A stretch of 64,000 nucleotides of DNA, from assembly GCF_003574315.2 (NCBI RefSeq), contig NZ_AP025739.1, positions 3,224,001 through 3,288,000 on the forward strand. Direction: 5' to 3'. The stretch comes from Capsulimonas corticalis (GTDB taxonomy: Bacteria > Armatimonadota > Armatimonadia > Armatimonadales > Capsulimonadaceae). Shown here piece after piece: positions 7,957 to 16,441 of the stretch; the stretch's first letter is position 1; every line of letters starts with the position of its first letter. The position numbers and the translations under genes were made by a program. The notes below the pieces were generated by a model, which made no database searches, was not told the origin of the DNA, and saw only the letters and a list, made by a program, of their open reading frames with translations.

Positions 7957-7986
7957 GACGGCGGCGTCACCTGTGCGATTCTGTAA
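7957..7986 (+). pseudogene. 30-bp remnant duplicating the 3' end of the SDR gene
   Basis: The segment encodes DGGVTCAIL plus stop and matches 6836-6865 (DGGVTRAIL plus stop) at 27 of 30 bases, including the stop codon. No further SDR sequence is visible upstream of it. The two copies flank the ankyrin gene in direct orientation, so this looks like the scar of a duplication or insertion. Confidence 0.7.
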
Positions 7987-8004
7987 ATTCGGAAACGCTG
8001 GTCA

Positions 8005-8736
8005 TTAGTGAGACATGAGGGCAATTGCGCAGAGTATTGCTTCATGGATTGCGGCGGTGAAGATCGCCAGTAGTGCGATCTGACTCATTTTAGACTTGCG
8101 CGCCTGCCAGCCACACCAGATGGCTATCAAGCAGGTGATGTGGAGCAGAGGGTAGGGCGCAGGCGATTTCTGAGTGTGAAAGAGGTGAATTGCGGCGGCT
8201 CCCACGGACAGTATCAGTGCGATCCCCGCCGCTGCATTTCCGGACGCTGGCGGGGCAGAATGCCCGGCGATAGTGGACGGAGAAGGCGGTGGAGGCCATG
8301 CGCCTCGTCGATGAGAAATATCCTCCATCACTCTGGCGTGAGTTAGACCGGCGTCACGAAAACGAAAATCTTTTCGCTTCTCCGCGTGTTGAAGAATTCC
8401 TGCAAGGAGATGTTCCGGTCCGATCCATTCGTGGTTGAGTCGTCGCGCAGCATCATAGGCCCTATCAATCGACGCCTTGGATTCCCGGGTGAGACGCATT
8501 GTTTTCGTCGGTGGTTCCGCGACTGACGGCATTTGGGAGACGTGCGCAAGGATCTTTTCCGGCGGCGCGCCGCAGCGCTCCGAAATTTTAAAGGCAATAC
8601 TTTGTGAGCCGCCAATCAGAGCAGTCATGAGGTGATCTGGCGTTATAAGGTGTTGCCCGCCGCCGCATGCCGTCTGCTGCGCGTCATAAATGGCGCGCTT
8701 CGCGGCTTCCGTAAATCTACTCCACATGCTTCCCAT
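8005..8736 (-). CDS. Stand-alone Clp N-terminal domain protein with C-terminal membrane segments
   Basis: 243 aa. Residues about 5-65 and 80-145 are the two helical repeats of the Clp_N (ClpA/ClpC substrate- and adaptor-binding) domain: FTEAAKRAIYDAQQTA...LITPDHLMTALI and LTRESKASIDRAYDAARRLNHEWIGPEHLLAGIL. No AAA+ module follows. After a Pro-rich linker there are about three hydrophobic segments (residues about 165-240). Such proteins could present or sequester Clp adaptors or substrates at the membrane, but function is not established. It overlaps the upstream small gene by 20 bases, suggesting co-transcription. Confidence 0.75.
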   Translation of the reverse strand: MGSMWSRFTEAAKRAIYDAQQTACGGGQHLITPDHLMTALIGGSQSIAFKISERCGAPPEKILAHVSQMPSVAEPPTKTMRLTRESKASIDRAYDAARRLNHEWIGPEHLLAGILQHAEKRKDFRFRDAGLTHARVMEDISHRRGAWPPPPSPSTIAGHSAPPASGNAAAGIALILSVGAAAIHLFHTQKSPAPYPLLHITCLIAIWCGWQARKSKMSQIALLAIFTAAIHEAILCAIALMSH

Positions 8737-9079
8737 CCTTTAACCGTTCCGGTCCGAGAAACGGCAGCCGCAGCGTCGGCAATGCTCGAAACCCGACGGG
8801 CAGGACGAGGTACGCGGCGCCGTCGGCGTCCACCAGCACGTCGCCATCGTAGGTGGATCGGCGGGTCCGGGGATCGCCGATGATGGTGACGCCTCGGTCG
8901 CTTGTCCAGGCGACGCCTTCTTCATGGAGAGTGCGATGGAAGGCGCGGCTGAGGTCGTCTTCCGGGACGATGGCGGCGAGCTCCAGATCGTGCGGCGACG
9001 GCTGATAAGTCTGCTGCTCCTCGGGGGCCATCAGTCGGGTGGCGATGTGGTAATCGAGGTTGTGGTAGATCGTGATCAT
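8717..9079 (-). CDS. Hypothetical protein, 120 aa
   Basis: I do not recognise a family. The sequence is hydrophilic in the N-terminal half (HNLDYHIATRL, then PEDDLSRAFHRTLHEEGVAW) and has a beta-rich C-terminal half with GVTIIGDPRTRRSTYDGDVLVDADGAAYLVLPVGF. There is no signal peptide or membrane segment. Its 3' end overlaps the Clp_N gene by 20 bases, so the two are probably co-expressed. No clear ribosome-binding site is seen before the ATG. Confidence 0.6.
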   Translation of the reverse strand: MITIYHNLDYHIATRLMAPEEQQTYQPSPHDLELAAIVPEDDLSRAFHRTLHEEGVAWTSDRGVTIIGDPRTRRSTYDGDVLVDADGAAYLVLPVGFRALPTLRLPFLGPERLKDGKHVE

Positions 9080-9135
9080 TCGTTGTCTTCTTTGGCGGCC
9101 GCTTTGCCGGCGGGGATGGCGTAGGCGCTGGGCAA

Positions 9136-10005
9136 ATGGGTATGATTGATACTATGTTGTACCTCGGATGCCCCATTTGGAACTCGAAAAGCTGGCTGGG
9201 AAATTTCGTGCCGGCGTCGGCGGCGCGCGAGCCGCTGGCCGCGTACAGTCAGCGTCTGCCGATGGTGGAAGGCAATACGACCTTCTACGGCATGCCGACG
9301 CGCGAGATCGTCGCCCGCTGGCGCGATGAGACGCCGCCGGGATTTCGCTTTTGCCTAAAGTTTCCCCGCGTGATCAGCCACGACAAAGCGCTGATGAACT
9401 GCGAAGCGGACACGGAGCAGTGGATCGACCGGCTGCGCCTGCTGGAAGACCGCGCCGGTCCAAGCTTTTTGCAGCTTTCGCGTGAGTTCGGCCCCGACCG
9501 ACTGCCCGTCCTGCGCCGGTTTCTGGAGGCGCTGCCGGCGGACATACGCTTCGCGGTCGAGCCGCGCCACCCCGCCTGGTTCGCCTCGCGCAACGAAGCC
9601 ATGCTCAACGATATGCTAGCCGGGATGGACATCGCCCGCGTCCTCTACGATGTCCGCCCGCTCAACATGGCCGATCCCGCCGATCCGGAAGTCCGCCAGG
9701 CCCAGCAGAAGAAGCCGCAAGTCCCCGTGCGCATGGACCGAGTCGGCTCCTACGTGCAGGTGCGTTTCATCTCCTATCCGGATGTCCCGACCAACGATCA
9801 ATGGCTTGCCGAATGGGTCCCCCGCGTCGCCGAATGGCTTGCCGACGGCGCCGATGTCTTCTTCTGCATGCACAGCATCTACGACGTCGAAATGCCCGTT
9901 CTCTGCCGCCGCTTCCACGATCAGCTCATCGCCGCCGGCGTCCCGCTGGAGCCGATGCCCGAGTGGGAGGAAGAGGTGGATATAACACAATTGAGCTTGT
10001 TCTGA
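9136..10005 (+). CDS. DUF72 family protein (YecE-like)
   Basis: 289 aa with the TIM-barrel-like DUF72 pattern: LYLGCPIWNSKSWLGNF at the start, VEGNTTFYGMP (family motif E-x-N-x-T-F-Y), RFCLKFPRVISHDKAL, FLQLSREFGPDRLPVLRRFL and AVEPRHPAWF. The molecular role of the family is unknown. Apparently monocistronic; it is followed by a perfect 18-bp palindrome. Confidence 0.85.
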   Translation: MGMIDTMLYLGCPIWNSKSWLGNFVPASAAREPLAAYSQRLPMVEGNTTFYGMPTREIVARWRDETPPGFRFCLKFPRVISHDKALMNCEADTEQWIDRLRLLEDRAGPSFLQLSREFGPDRLPVLRRFLEALPADIRFAVEPRHPAWFASRNEAMLNDMLAGMDIARVLYDVRPLNMADPADPEVRQAQQKKPQVPVRMDRVGSYVQVRFISYPDVPTNDQWLAEWVPRVAEWLADGADVFFCMHSIYDVEMPVLCRRFHDQLIAAGVPLEPMPEWEEEVDITQLSLF

Positions 10006-10012
10006 CGGGGTG

Positions 10013-10050
10013 TCCCTATTCCCCCGCGCTAAAGCGCGGGGGAATAGGGA
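10013..10050. repeat. Perfect 18-bp palindrome, member of a dispersed 'ccctattccccc' family
   Basis: tccctattcccccgcgct (10013-10030) is followed by aa and its exact reverse complement (10033-10050). A partial extra copy (cgaataggg) follows at 10061. The same ccctattccccc arm begins the long fold-back at 47447-47738. It could act as a terminator for the DUF72 gene, but the shared sequence indicates a dispersed repeat. Confidence 0.75.
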
Positions 10051-10179
10051 TGAACGCGGGCGAATAGGGCCCACGCCTTTCCAAAGAAAATTGCGTTCAA
10101 CTGCGGTATAAATCCTACATAGCAAGCCGCCGTCGAAGGACGGCGCTCGGCCGCTGCGCCGAGAGAATGGGGGAAGGCC

Positions 10180-10755
10180 ATGGCGTCGAAACCACTGTTA
10201 GAGTTGCGGCTGCATTTGACGAACGGAAACACGCACACGTTCACGCAGGACGATCCGGAGCAGGCGCATGAGCTGCTGCATCATGTCAGCCTCAATGTCT
10301 TTACGCAGCCGACGGTGATTGTGTATGGGCGGGAGCGGGTCGCGGCCTATCCAGGCAATAAGATCACCGGGATCACGATCAGGATCGACCCGATCCCCGA
10401 CTATTTGCTCCAGCTCAATCCCAACGCAACCCATATCCGGGAGATCACCGAGGCCGACTATCGCGCGAAGCTGCGCGATGCGCCCAAATGCGTGCAGGCG
10501 CAGCCGTTTCTGATGCTCAATGAAGTGGAGATGTGCTGCGGCCATCGCTTCTGGCTCGAAGTCGATATCGTGACGGCGGTGGGCAGTGCGCAGGAGCGGA
10601 AGATCCTGTACAACGCCTTCAGCTGGCCGAGCGCTGTCTGCCAGAACCTCGATGGAAGCGTCACCATCTGGAACCGCGCGCAGATGGTGAGCTGTTCGTT
10701 TGCGCCAAAGCCGGATGTGCCGATGGGAGCGTGGCCGGCGGAGTTAGTGGAATAA
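10180..10755 (+). CDS. Hypothetical protein, 191 aa
   Basis: No family recognised. Soluble, with no signal peptide. The N-terminal 65 residues look like a small alpha/beta unit (LLELRLHLTNGNTHTFTQDD, then AHELLHHVSLNVFTQPTVIVYG) of the sort that binds or mimics ligands. The C-terminal half has a CCGHRFWLEVDIVTAV segment with two adjacent Cys. A purine-rich GGGGGAAGG lies just before the ATG. It is isolated between two repeat elements. Confidence 0.65.
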   Translation: MASKPLLELRLHLTNGNTHTFTQDDPEQAHELLHHVSLNVFTQPTVIVYGRERVAAYPGNKITGITIRIDPIPDYLLQLNPNATHIREITEADYRAKLRDAPKCVQAQPFLMLNEVEMCCGHRFWLEVDIVTAVGSAQERKILYNAFSWPSAVCQNLDGSVTIWNRAQMVSCSFAPKPDVPMGAWPAELVE

Positions 10756-10805
10756 GCGCAATACAGCGGCGCATTCGCTTATCAACTGATCTTACACAAA
10801 TGCCT

Positions 10806-10980
10806 GGCCGGCGACTGAAGTCGCGCCTGCAAGAGTGCAGAAACCCACCTTCGTGGGTTACCTGTTTGCTCACAATACCGCTTAATGCGAACCCAACGTT
10901 AGGCGGTATCGCATAGGATTATGTAGTCCGCGCAGGCGGACTTCCGCGCTCTTGCAGGCGCGGCTTCAGTCGCCGGCGAG
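10806..10980. repeat. Long inverted-repeat element (REP/MITE-like) with internal hairpins
   Basis: The left arm (10807-10835) and right arm (10949-10977) are reverse complements at 28 of 29 positions (gccggcgactgaagtcgcgc and on). Between them lie three smaller dyads: aacccacc/gtgggtt near 10842-10859, accgcttaa/ttaggcggt near 10881-10907, and agtccgc/gcggact at 10925-10942. No coding frame is evident. It fills the 328-bp gap between the hypothetical gene and the aldo/keto reductase. Confidence 0.8.
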
Positions 10981-11083
10981 AAGACTGCGTGACATCCGTT
11001 GATAAACAGGCCGGCCATTGAACGCTAATTGTTCACTGGCCGGCCTTCGCTACGTTGTCGGACGTTTGAGAATCTCGCGGATT

Positions 11084-11959
11084 TTACTTCGCCAGATCGG
11101 ACAGCGCCTGGAACTCTTCGTCCGAAAGCTCCACCGAGACCGACCCGATGTTCTCTTCCAGGTGCGCCACGCTCGATGTGCCGGGGATCGGCAGCATCGC
11201 GGGCGAGCGTTTCAGCAGCCACGCGAGCGCGAGCTGGGCGACGGTGGCGCCGTGCTGCTTGGAGTAGGTATCGAGCAGGCCGCCGGGCTTGACCAGATCG
11301 CCGCCGGCGACTGGGAACCACGGAATGAAGCCGATGTTGTTCTTCGCGCTGTAGTCCAGCAGCGCCTCGGACTGGCGGTTCGCCAGGTTATAGAGGTTCT
11401 GCACGGAGACGATATCCACGATCGTCTTCGCATGTTCCAGCTCCTCGATGGAAACTTCGCTCAGGCCGATGTGCCGAATCTTGCCGGCCTCCTGAAGCTC
11501 CTTGAGCGCGCCCAGCGACTCGTCGACGGGAACCTTAGGATCGATTCGGTGCAGCTGGTAGAGGTCGATCGTATCGACTTTCAGGCGGCGCAGGCTCAGT
11601 TCGACGCACTGCTTGAGATACTCGGCGCGGCCGACGGGAGTCCAGATATTCGGACCCTGCCGCGTGAGGCCGCCCTTGGTGGCGATGACAAGGCCGTCGG
11701 CGTACGGATACAGCGCCTCGGCGATGATCCGCTCCGAGACCTCCGGTCCGTACGAATCGGCGGTGTCGATGAAGTTGACGCCCAGCTCCACGGCCCGGCG
11801 CAGGACTGCCTTCGCCTCATCCGGATTCTTTGGCTCTCCCCAAATTCCCTCGCCCGTAATGCGCATGGCGCCGAAGCCAAGCCGATTGACCGTCAGATCG
11901 CCGCCCAGGGTAAATGTCCCGGACGCCGCCGCGTTCGCCAGCGTTTGTGTGCTGCTCAT
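11084..11959 (-). CDS. Aldo/keto reductase
   Basis: 291-aa NADPH-dependent (alpha/beta)8-barrel reductase. The catalytic tetrad is visible: Asp and Tyr in [14 protein letters not shown], Lys in VIATKGGL, His in [11 protein letters not shown]. The C-terminal cofactor region [17 protein letters not shown] is intact. The closest familiar pattern is the YdbC/plant-type small AKR group; substrate unknown. Monocistronic on the minus strand, with AAGGAGA about ten bases before the ATG. Confidence 0.92.
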   Translation of the reverse strand: MSSTQTLANAAASGTFTLGGDLTVNRLGFGAMRITGEGIWGEPKNPDEAKAVLRRAVELGVNFIDTADSYGPEVSERIIAEALYPYADGLVIATKGGLTRQGPNIWTPVGRAEYLKQCVELSLRRLKVDTIDLYQLHRIDPKVPVDESLGALKELQEAGKIRHIGLSEVSIEELEHAKTIVDIVSVQNLYNLANRQSEALLDYSAKNNIGFIPWFPVAGGDLVKPGGLLDTYSKQHGATVAQLALAWLLKRSPAMLPIPGTSSVAHLEENIGSVSVELSDEEFQALSDLAK

Positions 11960-12056
11960 GGTATGTCTCCTTCGAAATCTGTGGAAGTCGCTCCGGAGTT
12001 TGGAACAGAGGAAACGCCGGCGGCGTTCCCGGTTCGACGCGCGTTCGCGGGGAACG

Positions 12057-12848
12057 TTAGTCCGTCGCCTTCTCGATTGTCAGGTCGTATGTGTAGGTTT
12101 TCGAACCGTTGATGTTGCGGACGACCAGGAGGATCGGCTTCGGCTTGGTGACGACGAGAATTCCCTCGACGCGCGCCTGATTACCGACTTCGTTGACCGT
12201 GACAAACTGCATCTTGTCCGGGAAGCCGTAGGCGTTCAGAAGATCGACCTGGCCCTGAAGGTTGGTGTCTTCGCCTTTCGGAAGGTTCAATCCCAAGGAG
12301 ATGCTCCACTTGCCGGGGGGCAGGGTGACGGAGTAATAGGCGCTGTCGAAGTTGGCGAGGTCGCCGCCGACGCCGGCGTCGGTTCCGATCTTCGCCGGGG
12401 AGACGGTGTTTCCAAAGCCGAAGGGAAGAAGCTTGATCTGCTTGGCCGGGACGACGGTCATCCAGAGATCCATCGGGATTTCCTGGTCGTGCGAGACACG
12501 CAGGCGGGCTCCCAGCGGCTTGGGGATGGAGAACTTGCGGCCGACGCGGGTGGAGACGCCGATTTCGTTGCTGGAAAGCAGATTGCTGTCAACGATCACG
12601 CCGTTGGTCTTCAGCAGCTGGACTTTTGCCTGAATATTTCGGGATTGATCGTCGCTGCGCTTGACGTCGAGGATAATGTCGTAATCACCCTTGCTGAGCG
12701 CAATGGCGTAATCGGTCGATTCGCCTTTGTCGAGCGTCATATGGACCGTCTGGCCGAGCGCCATATGGATCGCGGCGTCCTTGGCCTGTGCGGAGAGGGC
12801 GGCGAAGCCCAGCACGAGAGTGAGGGCGAAAGTGAGTAAGCGCTGCAA
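12057..12848 (-). CDS. Secreted hypothetical protein with two repeated beta domains
   Basis: 263 aa starting at TTG 12846-12848, chosen because AAAGGAGG lies six bases upstream; an in-frame ATG exists further 5' (12875) but lacks a site. The N-terminus is a signal peptide ([18 protein letters not shown]). The mature part appears to be two copies of a beta-sandwich-like unit: [19 protein letters not shown]...[12 protein letters not shown] and [19 protein letters not shown]...[12 protein letters not shown], reminiscent of pre-peptidase C-terminal (PPC) domains. Probably periplasmic or extracellular; function unknown. Confidence 0.75.
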   Translation of the reverse strand: MQRLLTFALTLVLGFAALSAQAKDAAIHMALGQTVHMTLDKGESTDYAIALSKGDYDIILDVKRSDDQSRNIQAKVQLLKTNGVIVDSNLLSSNEIGVSTRVGRKFSIPKPLGARLRVSHDQEIPMDLWMTVVPAKQIKLLPFGFGNTVSPAKIGTDAGVGGDLANFDSAYYSVTLPPGKWSISLGLNLPKGEDTNLQGQVDLLNAYGFPDKMQFVTVNEVGNQARVEGILVVTKPKPILLVVRNINGSKTYTYDLTIEKATD

Positions 12849-12887
12849 GTGTAGCCTCCTTTGGTTACATGTCATTTCTTCATGAAC

Positions 12888-13247
12888 CTAGGGGGTATTC
12901 GACAGCGACTCTCGAATCGCCTTCGTCAGCGACTTATACACGAGTTCGTAGGAATGCTCGATCAGGTCGTAGACGAAATCGGTGGGGACTGTTCCGTCGA
13001 GAATGACCGTGTTCCAGTGGCGTTTGTTCAGATGATAACCGGGGCGGATCGCCGCGAACTCATGACGCAGAGCGATCGCTTGATCGGGATCGCATTTGAG
13101 CGCGATGGTGAGCGGAGAAGCCTCCCAGTATGTGATCGCGAAGATCTTGCCGCCGACTTTGTGGACGGCGGTTTCGGGCCTGAAGGGATACTGCTCGACC
13201 GCGTGCGGCCGCGAGGAAAGATACTCCTGCAAAGTCTTCCAATCCAT
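12888..13247 (-). CDS. MmcQ/YjbR family protein
   Basis: 119 aa, the normal size. Family features: VEQYPFRPETAVHKVGGKIFAI near the N-terminus, LTIALKCDPDQAIALR, and IRPGYHLNKRHWNTVILDG, the conserved G-Y-H-x-x-K-x-H-W core. Members have a CyaY-like double-wing fold and are annotated as DNA-binding, though direct evidence is limited. AAGGAG lies about seven bases before the ATG. It is the downstream neighbour of the secreted phospholipase-like gene but is separated from it by a terminator. Confidence 0.88.
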   Translation of the reverse strand: MDWKTLQEYLSSRPHAVEQYPFRPETAVHKVGGKIFAITYWEASPLTIALKCDPDQAIALRHEFAAIRPGYHLNKRHWNTVILDGTVPTDFVYDLIEHSYELVYKSLTKAIRESLSNTP

Positions 13248-13310
13248 AACGTTTCTCCTTGTGCTGCGGACAGTATACCAGCCTGTCTGAGCTCACGGAT
13301 CGCACAAGAA

Positions 13311-13342
13311 AATCCCGGCGCGAATTGTTTCGCGCCGGGATT
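13311..13342 (-). terminator. Intrinsic terminator after the phospholipase C-like gene
   Basis: On the minus strand a perfect 14-bp stem (13329-13342 with 13311-13324, aatcccggcgcgaa) is followed by ttcttg. It lies 40 bases past the stop of the 13382-15205 gene. Confidence 0.8.
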
Positions 13343-13381
13343 GGGCGTTGGAGATTGGCGCGGGGCAGCGCCAGGGATTTC

Positions 13382-15205
13382 TTAGTAGTAGGTGTCGGCG
13401 ACGGTCACATGGACGATGGCCGGATCGTAGTGCTGGTTTCCGGCGGCCCAGACTTTGAAGGGGACATCGTAAGTCTGCGTTCCCGACGGGAAGACATAAG
13501 TGAACGGCTGGCCGGTCACGCCTAATTGGACGTCATCGTGAGCGGCGTCGCCCATATACACTTCGCCCTGGATCGGGACGCCCGTCTTCGAGTCGACGGC
13601 GTAGACAGTCACCTGGACAGCTTTTGCCTGCGGGATCGGGATCCCATTGATCTTGAGCAGCTGGAAGTGGATGGTGTTCGGAACCGGATAAGCGGTCATG
13701 TTCTTGTAGAAGCTTGCGTTGGCGAGCTGGAGACGATCGACCTTGACGATCATTTTCGCCTGCGCCCGATTATTCGCTCCCGGCTGTCCCGTACGCAGAA
13801 TGGAGGTCGCCGCGGTATCGTGAAGCCCCGTGGCGTCGCCCGACAGCAGTCCCGTCTGCAAATCGATATAGGACGCGAAGCCGTAATCGTAGGGCGAAGG
13901 GTTGATGTCGCAGATATCATCGGAGCCGTTCAGGCCGCCGTCTTCATCCTTGAGAATATACGTGACGTTCGCGCCCTTGCTGGACCACGGCACAAACTTC
14001 ATCGAAACCCAATTGCTCGGGTAGATCGTATTCTTATTGTCCTGTGTTGCTTCGTAGAACGGCTGGCCTCCGATGGTCAGCTGCGCGTAAAAGTCGGCTT
14101 GCGAATTGAAGTCCAAACTGGACAGCGCATTGGCCGCGAGGGTCTTGACGGTAACCGGCTGGACATCCCAGGCCGCATAAGAGTAACCGGGAACGGCCGG
14201 CGGATTGGGCGCCGGTGAATTGCTGGTCAGTCCCTGAGTCAGCACTCCGGACAGCAGAAGCTGCTGGACTTTCAAATCATAAACGGTGATGTGAGGAAGC
14301 CAAGTCGCCATGAAGTTCGCCAGGTCCGGAATACTCGTGCTGCCCGGTCCCTTCCAGTGGCCGCCGCCGCTCGGGATCCATTCGGATACCCGATATGTCG
14401 CCGTCAGATCCCAGTCCAGGTCCGTGCTGTTTTTGCCGTAGACGGCGTACTGCTGCATCTTTGCCCAGAATGTCGGATCGACCTGATCCGACCACGTCTT
14501 CATGGCGTGCGTCCACTCCCGGGAGGCGACATAGGCGTAGACATACGCTTCGGAATAGTGGCGTCTGGCCGGCGAGTCGCCCGGAGCGTCGTGATTGATA
14601 CCGTAAGTGTCGTCGCCATGATCGAGCGGGTTATTTCCGCCGTAGTTCGGATAGTGTCCGGTATGGATATCCAGATAAAGGGGCGCGGGCTGCGAGTTAA
14701 ACCAGGTCTCCGTGCGGAACGCCGCGTGCGGCGCCTTTGGATGCGCCTCCACCCAGTTCGAGTGGGAGTAGAAGTCCTGCACTGTATGCAGCGATACGCC
14801 TAAGACCGCCAGGCCCTTCAGCGGATCGTTCTGCTGCGCGGCCTGCTGAAGGGCGGTCCGGGTATTCGTCGTCAGGTGGCTCCAGTAGTTGCCGACCTGC
14901 CAGGTGGCGGAGTTATGGATCGTCGGCGTATTGTCAAAGTGCAGCTGCCGCGCATAGTCCTGAAGGACGGGATGGACGTCGCTGAAGTAGTCGGTATACC
15001 AGTTGTCGACCTGGGCGATCTTGATCGCCGTGTTGCCGAAGCCTTCCCGGTCCAGGGCGTCGCGGGTCAGATCGTGATGCGGGCCGGTGTCAAACGCATG
15101 GGACGGCGTGGCGCCGCAGATCAATGCGAGAACGCCGACGATGGCGACCGGCGCGGCGCGGCGGGCGGCGTAAAGGTTCTTTGTCAGTAATTTCTGGATA
15201 TTCAC
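13382..15205 (-). CDS. Secreted zinc-dependent phospholipase C / HET-C-like protein
   Basis: 607 aa. Signal peptide (basic start, VAIVGVLALICGAT, ending SHA), immediately followed by FDTGPHHDLTRDAL, an N-terminal His segment seen in zinc phospholipase C and HET-C/VWA7-type proteins. Further metal-binding candidates are LHTVQDFYSHSNWVE near residue 145 and HYPNYGG...DHGDDTYG near 190. The C-terminal about 250 residues are beta-rich, with PEGDINPSPYDYGF-like and VYMGDAAHDDVQLG segments, perhaps binding modules. Starts at GTG 15205 with GGAGG eight bases upstream. Hydrolysis of phospholipids or another phosphoester outside the cell is plausible, but the substrate is unknown. Confidence 0.75.
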   Translation of the reverse strand: MNIQKLLTKNLYAARRAAPVAIVGVLALICGATPSHAFDTGPHHDLTRDALDREGFGNTAIKIAQVDNWYTDYFSDVHPVLQDYARQLHFDNTPTIHNSATWQVGNYWSHLTTNTRTALQQAAQQNDPLKGLAVLGVSLHTVQDFYSHSNWVEAHPKAPHAAFRTETWFNSQPAPLYLDIHTGHYPNYGGNNPLDHGDDTYGINHDAPGDSPARRHYSEAYVYAYVASREWTHAMKTWSDQVDPTFWAKMQQYAVYGKNSTDLDWDLTATYRVSEWIPSGGGHWKGPGSTSIPDLANFMATWLPHITVYDLKVQQLLLSGVLTQGLTSNSPAPNPPAVPGYSYAAWDVQPVTVKTLAANALSSLDFNSQADFYAQLTIGGQPFYEATQDNKNTIYPSNWVSMKFVPWSSKGANVTYILKDEDGGLNGSDDICDINPSPYDYGFASYIDLQTGLLSGDATGLHDTAATSILRTGQPGANNRAQAKMIVKVDRLQLANASFYKNMTAYPVPNTIHFQLLKINGIPIPQAKAVQVTVYAVDSKTGVPIQGEVYMGDAAHDDVQLGVTGQPFTYVFPSGTQTYDVPFKVWAAGNQHYDPAIVHVTVADTYY

Positions 15206-15314
15206 AAGCTTGTCCTCCGTTGGGTTGCGCCGGCCGGTTTATCCGCCAGCGTCAGGAGGAGTATAAAGCGTGTGCGTGAGAAGAGAGTGAGCCGCGCGCG
15301 ATCTTTCCGTGATA

Positions 15315-16301
15315 TTACCGTGATTTTATCGCAATGGGGATGACATTCGCCGTGTCGGCGCCGCGTCTGACCGCGCCCGGCGCGATTCCGATGATGCGCT
15401 TGAACGCCCGGCTAAAGGCCGCTTCGGACTGATACCCGAGCCGTCCGGCGACTTCGTTCACGGCGGCGCCCTCTTCCTTGAGCCAGCTCATGCCGACATG
15501 CATGCGCCAGCGCGCGGCGTAATGCATCGCCGGCTCATCCACAAGCTCGGTGAAACGGGCGGCGAAGGCCGAGCGCGACATCGCCACCTCGCTCGCCAGC
15601 GACGCCAGAGTCCATTCCCGCGCCGGATCGCGATGGATCAGCGAGATCGCGCGGCCGATCTGCTTGTCTTGCAGCGCGCCGAGCCAACCGGTCCGCGCGG
15701 CGGCGTCTCGGTCGATCCACGACCGGATCGCCTGGATGACGAGGATATCCGAGAGGCGCGTGATGATGGTCTCGCCGCCGGGACGCATCTGCTGGGCCTC
15801 GGCGGCGATCAGCCGAAGCGTGCTCTGGATCCAGTCCATTTCCGGCGACATCGACGCTTCGATGTGAACGATCTTCGGCAGCATCCGGATCAGGCTGTGC
15901 GCCGCCGGATGGTCGAACTGCACGGCGCCGCAGATCATGTTCGTCGCGGCCCCGCCGCCGCCATGCTGAAGCGTCTCATACCGGTCGCTGATATAGTCTC
16001 GGTGGAGATCGTAGATGATCGGCGCAGCCGAACCGGCCTCGTCCCGCAGGCTGTGCCCCGCGCCGTGCGGCACGAGCGCCAGATCGCCGGGCCGCATGAG
16101 GCAGGGCGCGGCGCCCTCCACCTCCAGCCGGCATTGTCCCGACGTAATCACGTGGAACCAGAGGCAGTCGGCCATCGGCGGCAGCTCGAGTCCCCAGGGC
16201 GCCGTGAACGCCGACCGGCAGTAGAAAGTCCCGCTCATGCGCAGAAAATGCAGCGCCTCTCCCAGCGGATCTCCCGAATCCCAGCTTTGCTCTTTCTTCA
16301 T
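15315..16301 (-). CDS. AraC-family transcriptional regulator (cupin_6 type)
   Basis: 328 aa. The N-terminal cupin sensor (about 10-190) has CLWFHVITSGQCRLEVEG and PGDLALVPHGAGHSL, the pattern of the cupin_6 AraC subgroup. The C-terminal double helix-turn-helix (about 215-315) has IHRDPAREWTLASLASEVAMSRSAFAARF and EVAGRLGYQSEAAFSRAFKR. It is transcribed divergently from the NmrA-like gene. Regulators of this subgroup usually control adjacent oxidoreductase genes, so the NmrA/DUF1772 pair is its likely target. Confidence 0.93.
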   Translation of the reverse strand: MKKEQSWDSGDPLGEALHFLRMSGTFYCRSAFTAPWGLELPPMADCLWFHVITSGQCRLEVEGAAPCLMRPGDLALVPHGAGHSLRDEAGSAAPIIYDLHRDYISDRYETLQHGGGGAATNMICGAVQFDHPAAHSLIRMLPKIVHIEASMSPEMDWIQSTLRLIAAEAQQMRPGGETIITRLSDILVIQAIRSWIDRDAAARTGWLGALQDKQIGRAISLIHRDPAREWTLASLASEVAMSRSAFAARFTELVDEPAMHYAARWRMHVGMSWLKEEGAAVNEVAGRLGYQSEAAFSRAFKRIIGIAPGAVRRGADTANVIPIAIKSR

Positions 16302-16441
16302 GAGGACCAGTATACACGGCGAATATGCTTGCGTCCACAGCTATGGACGATTGGGCATGAAATGGCGACTGACAGTCATAGAAAGTCCTTCAGAAATATC
16401 AGATAATAGACCCACAGCCGATGACGAATGGAGGAAACAAA

